This document shows, one piece after another, positions 1-7,733 of a stretch of DNA of 22,933 bases. This DNA comes from an uncultured Rubrobacteraceae bacterium (GTDB lineage: Bacteria > Actinomycetota > Rubrobacteria > Rubrobacterales > Rubrobacteraceae): positions 1-22,933 of the forward strand of contig CADCUZ010000142.1 in NCBI GenBank assembly GCA_902806015.1, given 5' to 3'. Below the pieces are notes generated by a model. The model was not told where the DNA came from and made no database searches. It saw nothing but the letters and a program-made list of their open reading frames with translations. Position 1 is the stretch's first letter. The number at the start of each line of letters is the position of its first letter. The translations under genes were made by a program, and so were the position numbers.

Positions 1-1539
1 GTCACCCGCCGCCCGGACAAATCCTTACACCGCCACACCTTCGCGGACTTCGTCTCCCGCTCCAAAAAGCTCGCCGTCGCCCTCAAAAAGCTCGGTTTGG
101 AAGACGGCGAGCGGGTCGGGACGCTGGGCTGGAACACCTACCAGCACCTCGAGGCGTACTTCGGGGTGCCGTGCTCCGGCGCGGTGCTCCACACGCTGAA
201 CCCGAGGCTCCACGAGGACGACCTCTCGTACATAGCGAACCACGCCGAGGACAGGGTCATGCTCGTGGACGAGACCCTCGTTCCGGTCTTCCAGAAGTTC
301 AGGGAGAAAACGAACATAGAGCACGCGGTGGTCGTAACGGAGGGCGGGGAGATCCCCGACGGCATGATCTCCTACGAGGACCTCCTCGCCGACGCCGACG
401 GGACGGACTTCGAGTACCCGGAGTTCGACGAACGCAGGGCCGCCGCGATGTGCTACACCTCCGGCACGACGGGCCGGCCGAAGGGCGCCCTCTACTCCCA
501 CCGCTCGACGGTCCTCCACTCGATGATGGTCTCTATGGGCAACACGTTCGCCCTCTCCGAACGCGACTGCGTGCTGCCGGTGGTCCCCATGTTCCACGTC
601 AACGCCTGGGGCCTGCCGTACGCCTCGGTGCTCGTGGGCGCCAAGCTGATGATGCCGGGCCCCCACCTCGACCCCGCGAGCCTGCTGGAGGACTTCGAGC
701 AGGAAGGGGTCACCTTTACCGCCGGCGTCCCGACGGTCTTCCTGGCCGTGCTTCAGGCGCTCGACGCGGAGCCCAAAAAATACGACCTCTCCAAGCTCAG
801 GAGCATGGTCATCGGGGGATCTGCGGTGCCGAAGGGCGTCGTGGAGGCCTTCGGGGAGCGGCACGGCATTGACGTCGTCCACGCCTGGGGCATGACGGAG
901 ATGAGCCCCATAGGGAGCGTGGCCCACCTGACCACGGAGATGCGGAAGCTGCCCGAAGAGGAGCAGCTAGAGTACAAAGCCAAGCAGGGCTACCCAGTGC
1001 CGTTCGTGGAGGTACGGGCGCGTGGCGATGAGGGCTTCGCACCTTGGGACGGCGAGTCCCTGGGCGAGTTGGAGGTGCGCGGCCCGTGGGTCGCCTCGTC
1101 CTACTACGAGGCGCCCGAGGGGGCCGACAAGTTCACCGAAGACGGGTGGTTCAAGACCGGGGACATCGTGACCATAGACGGGTTCGGGTTTATCAAGATC
1201 GCGGACAGGAGCAAGGACCTCATAAAAAGCGGCGGAGAGTGGATCTCCTCGGTCGATCTGGAGAACGCCCTGATGGCCCACCCGGCCGTCTCCCAAGCCG
1301 CCGTCATCGCCATCCCCCACGAGAGGTGGGACGAGAGGCCGCTCGCGGCCGTGGTCCTGAAAGAGGGCGAGAACGCCACAGAAGAGGACCTCCACGCCCA
1401 CCTCGAGAAGGACTTCGCCAAGTTCTGGCTGCCCGACGCCTACGAGTTCGTCGAATCCATCCCGATGACCGCGACCGGCAAATTCCAGAAGCTCAAGCTG
1501 CGCGAGCAATTCGAGGGTTACGCGCCCACGAAGGGCTGA
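1..1539 (+). CDS. Fatty-acyl-CoA ligase (FadD-like), 5' end cut by the window edge
   Basis: Activates a carboxylic or fatty acid with ATP and CoA through an acyl-adenylate; expected in the cytosol. The frame is open from base 1, so the first codons lie outside the window and about 512 residues are visible. The ANL-superfamily motifs occur in order: the P-loop CYTSGTTGRPKGALYSHR near nt 451-504, HAWGMTEMSP near nt 880-909, the hinge region GWFKTGDIV and IADRSKDLIKSGGEW near nt 1145-1245, and the C-terminal catalytic lysine in PMTATGKFQK near nt 1462-1491. All key residues are present, so the enzyme looks intact. The TGA is followed after 9 nt by the first sulfotransferase, which suggests co-transcription. 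Chain-length preference cannot be read from the sequence. The family call is firm; the exact substrate is unknown. Confidence 0.93.
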   Translation, partial: VTRRPDKSLHRHTFADFVSRSKKLAVALKKLGLEDGERVGTLGWNTYQHLEAYFGVPCSGAVLHTLNPRLHEDDLSYIANHAEDRVMLVDETLVPVFQKFREKTNIEHAVVVTEGGEIPDGMISYEDLLADADGTDFEYPEFDERRAAAMCYTSGTTGRPKGALYSHRSTVLHSMMVSMGNTFALSERDCVLPVVPMFHVNAWGLPYASVLVGAKLMMPGPHLDPASLLEDFEQEGVTFTAGVPTVFLAVLQALDAEPKKYDLSKLRSMVIGGSAVPKGVVEAFGERHGIDVVHAWGMTEMSPIGSVAHLTTEMRKLPEEEQLEYKAKQGYPVPFVEVRARGDEGFAPWDGESLGELEVRGPWVASSYYEAPEGADKFTEDGWFKTGDIVTIDGFGFIKIADRSKDLIKSGGEWISSVDLENALMAHPAVSQAAVIAIPHERWDERPLAAVVLKEGENATEEDLHAHLEKDFAKFWLPDAYEFVESIPMTATGKFQKLKLREQFEGYAPTKG

Positions 1540-1548
1540 GCAGCGAAC

Positions 1549-2277
1549 TTGAAGGTGATCGGGGCCGGTTTCGGCAGGACGGGCACCACTTCGCTGAAGT
1601 CGGCGCTGGAGACCCTGGGCTTTGCCCCCTGCTACCACATGACCGAGGTCTTCGCCAACCCGCGCCACGCAGAAACCTGGCGTTCCGCTTGGCGCGGGGA
1701 GCCGGTAGACTGGGACGCCATCCTCGGCCCTTACCAGGCGGCCGTAGACTGGCCGGCCTGCGCGTTCTACGCGGAGCTCATGGATTGCTACCCGGACGCC
1801 AAGGTGATCCTGACCGTGCGCGACCCGGATCGCTGGTACGAGAGCACCCGCTCCACCATCTACGAGATGAGCCGGGTGATCGCGGGTTCGCGCACCTCAC
1901 GCGTGGCCTTCGGCCTCGGCAGCCTCTTCGCCTTCGGCGGGTTCGTGAGGGGCGACGCCGGCGAGGAGATCATCTGGAAGGGCACCTTCGACGGCCGCTT
2001 TGAGGATAAATCGTACGCGATAGGCGTCTTCGAGAGGCACGACGAAGAGGTCTGCCGCCGCGTCCCGAGTGAGCGTTTGCTGGTCTACGAGGTGAAGCAG
2101 GGCTGGAGACCGCTATGCGAGTTCCTCGGGGTACCCGAGCCGGACGAACCGTTCCCCCGCCTGAACGACGCGGCCGGGATGCGGCGGGGCATCAGGGCGC
2201 TCCGGGTCCTCTCCGTCGCGGTTCCGGCGGCCCTGGCGCTGCTGGCCGGAGGCCTCTTGTTCCGCCGGCGATCTTAA
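1549..2277 (+). CDS. P-loop sulfotransferase-family protein, copy 1
   Basis: Predicted PAPS-dependent sulfotransferase of the short, about 240-residue Sulfotransfer_4-like type, 242 aa. The 5'-phosphosulfate loop is visible at residues 7-17 (GFGRTGTTSLK), and a 3'-phosphate-binding-like segment VILTVRDPDRWYEST at 86-100. The last 20 or so residues form a hydrophobic helix ending in arginines (LFRRRS), suggesting a C-terminal membrane anchor. The start is TTG, giving MKVIGAGFGRTG, 9 nt after the acyl-CoA ligase stop, with no strong Shine-Dalgarno site, so translational coupling is possible. It is a tandem paralogue of the gene at 2437, and nt 1741-1864 are identical to 2629-2752. The acceptor is unknown; the neighbouring ligase hints at a lipid, but that is only inference from context. 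Confidence 0.85.
   Translation: MKVIGAGFGRTGTTSLKSALETLGFAPCYHMTEVFANPRHAETWRSAWRGEPVDWDAILGPYQAAVDWPACAFYAELMDCYPDAKVILTVRDPDRWYESTRSTIYEMSRVIAGSRTSRVAFGLGSLFAFGGFVRGDAGEEIIWKGTFDGRFEDKSYAIGVFERHDEEVCRRVPSERLLVYEVKQGWRPLCEFLGVPEPDEPFPRLNDAAGMRRGIRALRVLSVAVPAALALLAGGLLFRRRS
1741..1864 (+). repeat. 124-bp tract identical to 2629-2752
   Basis: Direct base-by-base reading shows no difference between 1741-1864 and 2629-2752, while sequence on both sides differs at many positions. The tract encodes the segment from AVDWPACAF to RSTIY in both sulfotransferases. A second colinear identical stretch of 33 bp (1579-1611 and 2467-2499) covers the P-loop. Both pairs are offset by 888 bp. Confidence 0.97.
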
Positions 2278-2424
2278 GGGTAAGCACCGCCCGGAACGGT
2301 CCGCCCTCCGGCGACTGACTGCTCCCGTGGGGCCGCGTCGACGCTCCCCTGGCGCCCCGTGCCGTTATGCGTGGAACGCGACACCGATGAGGAACCTTGC
2401 CGTCTACGAACGGCGACGCCCGGG

Positions 2425-2430
2425 TAGACT
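2425..2430 (+). promoter_or_regulatory. -10-like hexamer TAGACT for a leaderless start
   Basis: TAGACT lies 6 nt upstream of the ATG at 2437, so transcription would begin at or next to the start codon. No Shine-Dalgarno site lies in front of this ATG, which fits a leaderless mRNA. No convincing -35 box was found at 16-18 nt. The rest of the gap 2278-2436 holds nothing I can name. Confidence 0.55.
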
Positions 2431-2436
2431 GGACGC

Positions 2437-3177
2437 ATGAGGATTATAGGCGCCGGTTTCGGCCGCACGGGCACCACTTCGCTGAAGTCGGCGCTGGAGG
2501 AGTTAGGCTTCGGCTCCTGCTACCGGATGACCGAGGCCTTCGAGCATCCCGAACACGTCGCCTTCTGGGAGGCCGCACATCGCGGGGAGCGGGTGGACTG
2601 GGAGGGGTTCTTCTCCGGCTACGGGGTCGCCGTAGACTGGCCGGCCTGCGCGTTCTACGCGGAGCTCATGGATTGCTACCCGGACGCCAAGGTGATCCTG
2701 ACCGTGCGCGACCCGGATCGCTGGTACGAGAGCACCCGCTCCACCATCTACGGGATCCGGAAGGTCTCCGCAGGCCCCGCGCCCGTGAGGCTGGCCTTCG
2801 CCTTGGCCGGCCTCTTCGTCCCCGGCGTAACCGGTATCGCCCGCCTGGCCAACGGGATCGTTTGGGAAGATACCTTCGACGACCGTTTCGAGGACCGCCG
2901 TCACGCCATCGAGACGTTCAGGCGCCACAACGAGGCAGTCCGACGCCGCGTCCCGCCCGAACGCCTGCTCGTCTACGACGTAAGGGAGGGCTGGGCGTCC
3001 CTGTGCGACTTTCTCGGCGTCGAGGCGCCGGAGGAGCCCTTCCCCCACCTCAACGACACGCGGGAGATGAGGCGCAGGCTCTTCGGGCTCGCGGTCCTCT
3101 CAGCCGCCCTGCCGGGCCTCGCCGTCGCGGGGATGGTCGTCGCGCTGGCGCTCTTAGCCCGCCGCGTCCGGTCCTGA
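2437..3177 (+). CDS. P-loop sulfotransferase-family protein, copy 2
   Basis: Second tandem sulfotransferase, 246 aa, with the same layout as copy 1: P-loop GFGRTGTTSLK at residues 7-17, the VRDPDRWYEST segment, and a hydrophobic C-terminal helix (residues 222-242) ending in basic residues (LLARRVRS). The ATG at 2437 aligns with the start of copy 1. It has its own -10-like box 6 nt upstream, so it is probably transcribed independently and leaderless. The 3' end overlaps tail to tail with the broken TetR gene by 24 bp. Apart from the two identical blocks the paralogues have diverged clearly, especially at residues 30-63 and after 106, which may reflect different acceptors. The substrate is unknown. 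Confidence 0.85.
   Translation: MRIIGAGFGRTGTTSLKSALEELGFGSCYRMTEAFEHPEHVAFWEAAHRGERVDWEGFFSGYGVAVDWPACAFYAELMDCYPDAKVILTVRDPDRWYESTRSTIYGIRKVSAGPAPVRLAFALAGLFVPGVTGIARLANGIVWEDTFDDRFEDRRHAIETFRRHNEAVRRRVPPERLLVYDVREGWASLCDFLGVEAPEEPFPHLNDTREMRRRLFGLAVLSAALPGLAVAGMVVALALLARRVRS
2629..2752 (+). repeat. 124-bp tract identical to 1741-1864
   Basis: Second copy of the identical block. Third codon positions match as well as first and second ones, so protein-level selection alone does not explain it. Recent gene conversion between the tandem paralogues is the simplest explanation. Confidence 0.97.
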
Positions 3178-3706
3178 GCGCCGGCGGTCGTCCGCGGCCT
3201 GCACGTGCAGGCCGCGGACGAGGAAACGGGCGAGGGCTTTCGGGTCGCCGCCCGCGGCCACCGGGATCTCCCCGGCCCCCGAGCGCGGGCCAATGCCCCA
3301 TCGAAGGCCTCTTCCATACGCCGCCGGACGTAGCGCGAGATCCTCGCGGCCACCTCCGGGCCGTGGGGGGCGAGCTCGACCGCGGTGTACGCGAGCAGGC
3401 ATCCCCTCCTGGGCTCGGAGGCGACGAACCCCCCGAGCGCGTCCGCCGGAAGACCTTCTCTACGCCGTCAAGGCCGGAAGCCGCCAGCGCCTCGTCCACC
3501 CACGAGGTCCGCCCTCCCTCGAACCGGTCGAAGGCGGCCAGAAAGAGGGCGCGTTTGTCCCCGAAGGTGGCGTAGAAGCTGCCGCGCCCGATGCCCATGC
3601 CTTCGAGCAGGTCGCGCATCGAGGTCGCCCCGTACCCCTTTACCCAGAACAGGTGCATCGCCTTTTCCGGGGCCTCCTCCGGCCGGAACTCCTAAGTTCT
3701 CGGCAC
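3154..3706 (-). pseudogene. Broken TetR/AcrR-type regulator
   Basis: The pieces of a TetR-family repressor can be read in three frames. Frame one gives an HTH region with MHLFWVKGYGATSMRDLL and GRGSFYATFGDKRALFLAAF; frame two continues with DALGGFVASEPRRGC and RISRYVRRRMEEAFDG; frame three ends with ALARFLVRGLHVQAADD and a TAA. The original start is probably GTG at 3706 (GTG CCG AGA ACT), 3 nt after the transporter stop, but codon 5 is an amber TAG (3694-3692). Frame changes, each equal to one missing base, fall near 3441-3449 and 3269-3281, both in G/C runs. An ATG at 3658 could restart translation, but the frameshifts would still destroy the ligand-binding domain. It was probably the partner of the transporter upstream. 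The two indels could be sequencing errors; the amber codon is less likely to be one. Confidence 0.82.
3188..3221. repeat. 34-bp perfect palindrome
   Basis: The left arm TCGTCCGCGGCCTGCAC (3188-3204) is followed directly by its exact reverse complement (3205-3221), so the 17-bp arms have no spacer. It lies 10 nt after the sulfotransferase stop and inside the 3' part of the broken TetR gene, where it encodes part of VRGLHVQAADD. There is no T-run on either side, so it is not a standard intrinsic terminator, although it could fold strongly in RNA from either strand. Confidence 0.95.
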
Positions 3707-3709
3707 GCC

Positions 3710-4969
3710 TCAGCCTTCCGGTTGCGGTGAGGCGGCGAAGCGGGGGGCGGGGCGTTCCACGATGGGCCAGTGCAGGGCCGCGGCCACGACGGCGAGCGCA
3801 ATGCCGGCCCACCACACGGGAGCGAAAGAGCCCGTCTGCTCGAAGGCGACCCCGCCGAGCCAGACGCCCAGGAACGCCCCGACCTGGTGGCTGAGGAAGA
3901 CGGTCCCAAAGAGCGTGCCCAGGTGGCGCGTCCCGAACATCACCGCCACGAGCCCCGAGGTCAGCGGCACCGTCGAGAGCCACAGGACCCCCATCGTCGC
4001 GGCGAAGAAGAGCACGACCGTCGGCGTCGGCGGCAGGGTGATGAAAAGCCAGATCACCCCTGCCCTCGCCAGGTAGATTCCCGCCAGCAACGCCCGTTTG
4101 CTGTACCGCCCGCCGAGCACCCCGGAGGCGTAGGACCCCACCACGTTAAACAACCCTATAAGCGCCAACGCCCAGGCAGCGATCGCGGGCCCCGCCGTAT
4201 TCATCCCCGCGTGCCCCCCGTGCGCGTGCCCGGCGACATCGGCGACGTGCGCCGGAAGGTGCGTCGTGATGAACGCCACGTGGAACCCGCAGACGAAAAA
4301 ACCGGCCACCAGCAGCAGGTAGCTGCCGTGCCCGAACGCCTGCCGCACCGCGACCCGGGCCGGCAACGCGGGCCCGTCCGCCGCCCGTAGCTCCGCTTCA
4401 CCCCGGCCCCTCAGCGCCACGGCGAGGGCCGGGACCAAGATCATGAAGCAGGCGAGCAAAAGGAGAGCTGCCTGCCAGCCGTAGTCCGCGAGAAAGACCT
4501 GGCCCAGCGGGGCGAACGCGAACTGTCCGAGCGACCCGGCGGCGGTCGCGAGCCCCATCGCCTGCGAGCTCTTCTCCTCCGGCACGAGCCTGCCCAAGGC
4601 GGCTATGACGATGGTGAACGAGCCGCCGGAGAGCCCGAGACCCACCAGCACGCCCGCCGTGAGGTGGAAGGCCGCAGGCGTCGGGCTCACGGCCATGAGC
4701 GCCACGCCAACAGCGTAGAGCGCGCCCCCCGCCGCCAGGATGCGGGCCGAGCCGTGGCGATCGGCGACCGCCCCGGCGAATGGCTGGCCCATGCCCCAGA
4801 CGATGTTCTGGATGGCTATGGCGAGCGCGAAGACCTCTGGCGACCACCCGCGCCCCTCGCTGATCGGGGTGGCAAAGAGGCCGAAGCTCGTCCTCAGACC
4901 GTAGGTGATCAGGGCGATCAAACACCCGCACGCGACCACGAACGCGGGGGCCCTCCACCACCCCGGCAT
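3710..4969 (-). CDS. MFS transporter
   Basis: Twelve-helix major facilitator superfamily permease, 419 aa, in the cytoplasmic membrane. The loop between helices 2 and 3 carries an MFS signature-like segment (GAVADRHGSARIL, residues 66-78). The pattern of an N-terminal TYGLRTSFGLF helix and a WGMGQPFAG helix resembles monocarboxylate or oxalate/formate-antiporter-like MFS proteins, so an organic-acid substrate is plausible but unproven. The loop between helices 7 and 8 is histidine-rich (residues 237-253, HLPAHVADVAGHAHGGH). The ATG at 4969 has GGAGG 5 nt upstream; the longer in-frame extension upstream runs across the promoter and has no hydrophobic helix, so it is rejected. A good promoter lies at 5041-5013. 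The broken TetR gene follows 3 nt downstream. Confidence 0.88.
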   Translation of the reverse strand: MPGWWRAPAFVVACGCLIALITYGLRTSFGLFATPISEGRGWSPEVFALAIAIQNIVWGMGQPFAGAVADRHGSARILAAGGALYAVGVALMAVSPTPAAFHLTAGVLVGLGLSGGSFTIVIAALGRLVPEEKSSQAMGLATAAGSLGQFAFAPLGQVFLADYGWQAALLLLACFMILVPALAVALRGRGEAELRAADGPALPARVAVRQAFGHGSYLLLVAGFFVCGFHVAFITTHLPAHVADVAGHAHGGHAGMNTAGPAIAAWALALIGLFNVVGSYASGVLGGRYSKRALLAGIYLARAGVIWLFITLPPTPTVVLFFAATMGVLWLSTVPLTSGLVAVMFGTRHLGTLFGTVFLSHQVGAFLGVWLGGVAFEQTGSFAPVWWAGIALAVVAAALHWPIVERPAPRFAASPQPEG

Positions 4970-5012
4970 CCTCCCCTCCAAACCCGCCCTTCCAAGACCG
5001 ACTCGCCGGCCC

Positions 5013-5041
5013 ACCGTACACAAACTGGAACAACTGGTCAA
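5013..5041 (-). promoter_or_regulatory. Promoter of the MFS transporter gene
   Basis: On the minus strand TTGACC (5041-5036), a 17-nt spacer and TACGGT (5018-5013) form a good sigma-70-like promoter about 45 nt upstream of the ATG at 4969. Two copies of AACTGG (5023-5028 and 5032-5037 on the plus strand), 9 bp apart, lie in the spacer and -35 region and could be part of an operator for the lost TetR protein. Confidence 0.7.
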
Positions 5042-5078
5042 ATACGACGCAGGGCGGCGACGGGATCTGGCGTTCGGG

Positions 5079-5084
5079 TAGACT
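5079..5084 (+). promoter_or_regulatory. -10-like hexamer TAGACT of the hydrolase operon
   Basis: TAGACT lies 8 nt before the GTG at 5093. It is the same hexamer, in the same GGGTAGACT context, as in front of the gene at 2437. Transcription would start at or 1-2 nt before the GTG. Confidence 0.5.
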
Positions 5085-5092
5085 CTGGCGGG

Positions 5093-6877
5093 GTGCACAC
5101 ACTGTTGAGGGGGAAGATCGCCTTGAGCCGAACGCAGGAGGTCCTGGTCCAGAGGGACGTGCCGGCGCAGATGCGCGACGGCACGACGTTGATGGCCAAC
5201 GTCTACCGCCCGGCAGGGGAAGGGGATTATCCGGTGCTCCTCACGCGCCTGCCCTACGGCAAGGACCTTCCGAGGGATCCCGCCTACTTCGACCCGATCA
5301 AAGCCGCCCAAGCCGGCTACATCGTCGTCGTGCAGGACGTGCGGGGCCGCTACGCCTCCGGGGGCGGGTTCACCCCGTTCGTCAAGGAGTACGAGGACGG
5401 GTACGACACCGTCGAGTGGGCGGCCAGGCTCCCCGGCTCGGACGGCAGCCTCGGGATGTTCGGCCTCTCGTACTTTGGGAAGACCCAGTGGCAGGCCGCC
5501 GTCATGCGGCCACCTTCCTTAAAGAGCATGGTCCCCGGCATGACGTGGGGAAACCACCTCAACGGCGTCCAGATGCGCGGTGGGGTGCAGGAGGTCGGGA
5601 TCATGTTCTACTGGGCCCAGGCGGCGATAGCCCCGAACATCATCTTCCGCAAGTATCGTAGGGAGCCAGAAAAGATCGGCGAGAAGTTGCCCGAGCTCGT
5701 CGGGGTCATAGACACCATACTCGCCGGCGGCGGCTACGACGTGCTGCCGCTCTCGGACCTGCCGAACCCGGACGGCGTCGTCCCGTTCGTCCGGGGCGGC
5801 TTAGAGCGTGGGGTGGAAGATCCGAGCTGGGACTACCTCAAGATAGACGACAAGTACGACCGCGTGGACGCCCCCACCTTCCACATCGGCGGCTGGTACG
5901 ACTGCTTTATCGGGGAAACGCTGCGCCAGTACGCGGCGATGAGGGAACGGTCAAAGGAGGCCGGGATGCGTCCGCCGCAACTGCTCGTCGGCCCCTGGAC
6001 CCACGCGGACTTTGGCAGCACCTTCGGCGACGTGGACTTCGGCATCGGCTCGACGGGCGCGTTCGTGAACTACCGCGGCGACCTGACCGACAGGCACCTG
6101 CGCTGGTTCGACGCCACCCTTAAGGGCGACGACTCAGCGCTCGAAGGCGCTCCACCGGTCCGGGTCTTCGTGATGGGCGAGAACCGTTGGCGCGGCTACG
6201 AAGAGTGGCCACCCCCCGGCTCGTACAGCGAGGACTGGCACCTCCGCTCCGGCGGGGGGCTCTCACGGGAAGCCGGCGAACAGGGCGAGGAGTCCGCCAC
6301 CTACGACTACGATCCGCGGGACCCCGCTCCGACCCTCGGCGGACCGACCTTGATGGCCCCGATCCACGGCCCCGGCGCCCGCGACCAGCGCGCCATCGAG
6401 GCGCGCCCCGACGTGCTCACCTACACGAGCGGGCCGCTCGCCGAAGACTACACCGTGCTCGGTCCCGTCCACGCGACGCTCTTCGCCTCCTCCTCGGCGC
6501 CCGACACGGACTTCGTCGCCCGGCTGGTGGACGTCCACCCCGACGGGCGCGCCATCGGTATCGCCGACGGCGTCGTCCGCGCCAGCGCCCGCGAGAGCTA
6601 CCCGGCCCCCGGCATTATCACCCCCACACCGCCCTCCCCCATCGAGCAGGGCGAAGTCTACGAGTACTGCGTGGACCTCTGGGCGACGGGCAACACGTTC
6701 AAGGTCGGCCACAGGTTGAGGGTGGAGGTCACGTCCAGCTCGCACCCCCGCTGGGAACGCAACCTCAACACCGGTAAGAGCGCCGTCCGTTCGGACCGCA
6801 CGCAGATCGCGCACCAGACCGTCTTCCACGACACGGGGCGCCCGAGCAGGGTCACGTTAACGGTGGCGAGGGGGTAG
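5093..6877 (+). CDS. CocE/NonD-family serine hydrolase
   Basis: Alpha/beta hydrolase of the X-Pro dipeptidyl-peptidase S15/cocaine-esterase type, 594 aa from this start; cleaves ester or amide bonds, natural substrate unknown. The triad can be located: Ser126 in GLSYFG, Asp270 in GGWYDCF, and His304 in VGPWTHADF. With the alternative start these become 116, 260 and 294, very close to the cocaine-esterase numbering. A C-terminal jelly-roll domain follows (TSGPLAEDYTVLGP and DTDFVARLVDVHPDGRA). No signal peptide is seen. The start is uncertain: GTG 5093 fits a near-leaderless transcript, whereas TTG 5123 has an AGGGGG stretch 9 nt upstream. It is the first gene of a probable three-gene operon with two dehydrogenases, the next starting 4 nt after its stop. 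Confidence 0.9.
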   Translation: MHTLLRGKIALSRTQEVLVQRDVPAQMRDGTTLMANVYRPAGEGDYPVLLTRLPYGKDLPRDPAYFDPIKAAQAGYIVVVQDVRGRYASGGGFTPFVKEYEDGYDTVEWAARLPGSDGSLGMFGLSYFGKTQWQAAVMRPPSLKSMVPGMTWGNHLNGVQMRGGVQEVGIMFYWAQAAIAPNIIFRKYRREPEKIGEKLPELVGVIDTILAGGGYDVLPLSDLPNPDGVVPFVRGGLERGVEDPSWDYLKIDDKYDRVDAPTFHIGGWYDCFIGETLRQYAAMRERSKEAGMRPPQLLVGPWTHADFGSTFGDVDFGIGSTGAFVNYRGDLTDRHLRWFDATLKGDDSALEGAPPVRVFVMGENRWRGYEEWPPPGSYSEDWHLRSGGGLSREAGEQGEESATYDYDPRDPAPTLGGPTLMAPIHGPGARDQRAIEARPDVLTYTSGPLAEDYTVLGPVHATLFASSSAPDTDFVARLVDVHPDGRAIGIADGVVRASARESYPAPGIITPTPPSPIEQGEVYEYCVDLWATGNTFKVGHRLRVEVTSSSHPRWERNLNTGKSAVRSDRTQIAHQTVFHDTGRPSRVTLTVARG

Positions 6878-6881
6878 GCCG

Positions 6882-7730
6882 GTGGCCGCCCCGAAGTCCG
6901 TCCTGATCACGGGCTGCTCCACCGGCATCGGAAGGGCCACCGCAGAACGCCTATTGGACGCGGGTTGGAAGGTCTACGCCACGGCCCGCGACGTCGACAA
7001 GATAGGATCCCTCGCCGACCGCGGCTGCGAACCTCTCCAGCTCGACGTGACGGACGAAGCATCCATGCGCGCCGCCGTGGAAGAGGTCGAGGGGCGGGAA
7101 GGGGGCGTCGGCGTCCTCGTCAACAACGCGGGCTACAGCCAATCGGGGGCCGTCGAGGAGGTCCCGATGGAGAAGGTGAGGAGGCAGTTCGAGACCAACG
7201 TGTTCGGGCTGGTGAGGATGTGCCAGCTCGTTCTGCCCGGGATGCGTCGGCAGGGATACGGCAGGATCGTCAATATCTCCTCGATGGGCGGCAAGCTCAC
7301 CTTCCCCGGCGGCGGCTACTACCACGCGACAAAGTACTCCGTCGAGGCGATCAGCGACGCCCTCCGCTTCGAGGTCGCCGGCTTTGGCGTGGGGGTCGTG
7401 GTCATAGAACCGGGCCTCATCCGCACGCGCTTCGCCGACACCGCCACCGGCTCGATGGATGGACCCGCGGGCCCAGGCCCCTACGCCGGCTTCAGCGCGG
7501 CCGTGGCGAAGGCGGTAAGGGACAATTACGAGCGGGGCCCGATCCTCAAGCTCGGAGGCGGCCCCGAGACGGTCGCCGTTGCGATAGAACGGGCCATAAC
7601 CGCCGAACGGCCGCGCACCCGTTACGCCGTTACGCCCTCCGCCCACCTCTTCATGGGCCTGCGCCGCCTCCTGCCCGACCGCGCCTGGGACGCCGTGGTA
7701 AAGACCGTATACCCTCAACCCGGGAGGTAG
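6882..7730 (+). CDS. Short-chain dehydrogenase/reductase (classical SDR)
   Basis: NAD(P)-dependent oxidoreductase of the classical SDR family, 282 aa, cytosolic. The cofactor loop TGCSTGIG is at residues 10-17, NNAG at 81-84, and the catalytic Ser134, Tyr147 and Lys151 are in ISSMGG and YYHATK. An Arg in the TARD segment after strand 2 suggests possible NADP preference. The sequence resembles the SDRs often annotated as oxidoreductases acting on retinol- or steroid-like substrates, but the substrate cannot be assigned. GTG 6882 starts 4 nt after the hydrolase stop, so the two are almost certainly co-translated. The next SDR begins 3 nt after its stop. All catalytic residues are intact. Confidence 0.9.
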   Translation: MAAPKSVLITGCSTGIGRATAERLLDAGWKVYATARDVDKIGSLADRGCEPLQLDVTDEASMRAAVEEVEGREGGVGVLVNNAGYSQSGAVEEVPMEKVRRQFETNVFGLVRMCQLVLPGMRRQGYGRIVNISSMGGKLTFPGGGYYHATKYSVEAISDALRFEVAGFGVGVVVIEPGLIRTRFADTATGSMDGPAGPGPYAGFSAAVAKAVRDNYERGPILKLGGGPETVAVAIERAITAERPRTRYAVTPSAHLFMGLRRLLPDRAWDAVVKTVYPQPGR

Positions 7731-7733
7731 ACG

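Noticed and set aside
25..927. 300-residue minus-strand frame
   Set aside because: Antisense to the acyl-CoA ligase, which has all ANL motifs; the His/Arg/Val-rich composition is typical of a shadow.
2397..3575. 392-residue plus-strand frame
   Set aside because: Arg/Pro/Gly-rich shadow in another frame of the second sulfotransferase and of the antisense TetR remnant.
4970..5311. N-terminal extension of the MFS transporter to 5311
   Set aside because: It runs across the divergent promoters into the hydrolase gene; ATG 4969 with GGAGG directly precedes the first membrane helix.
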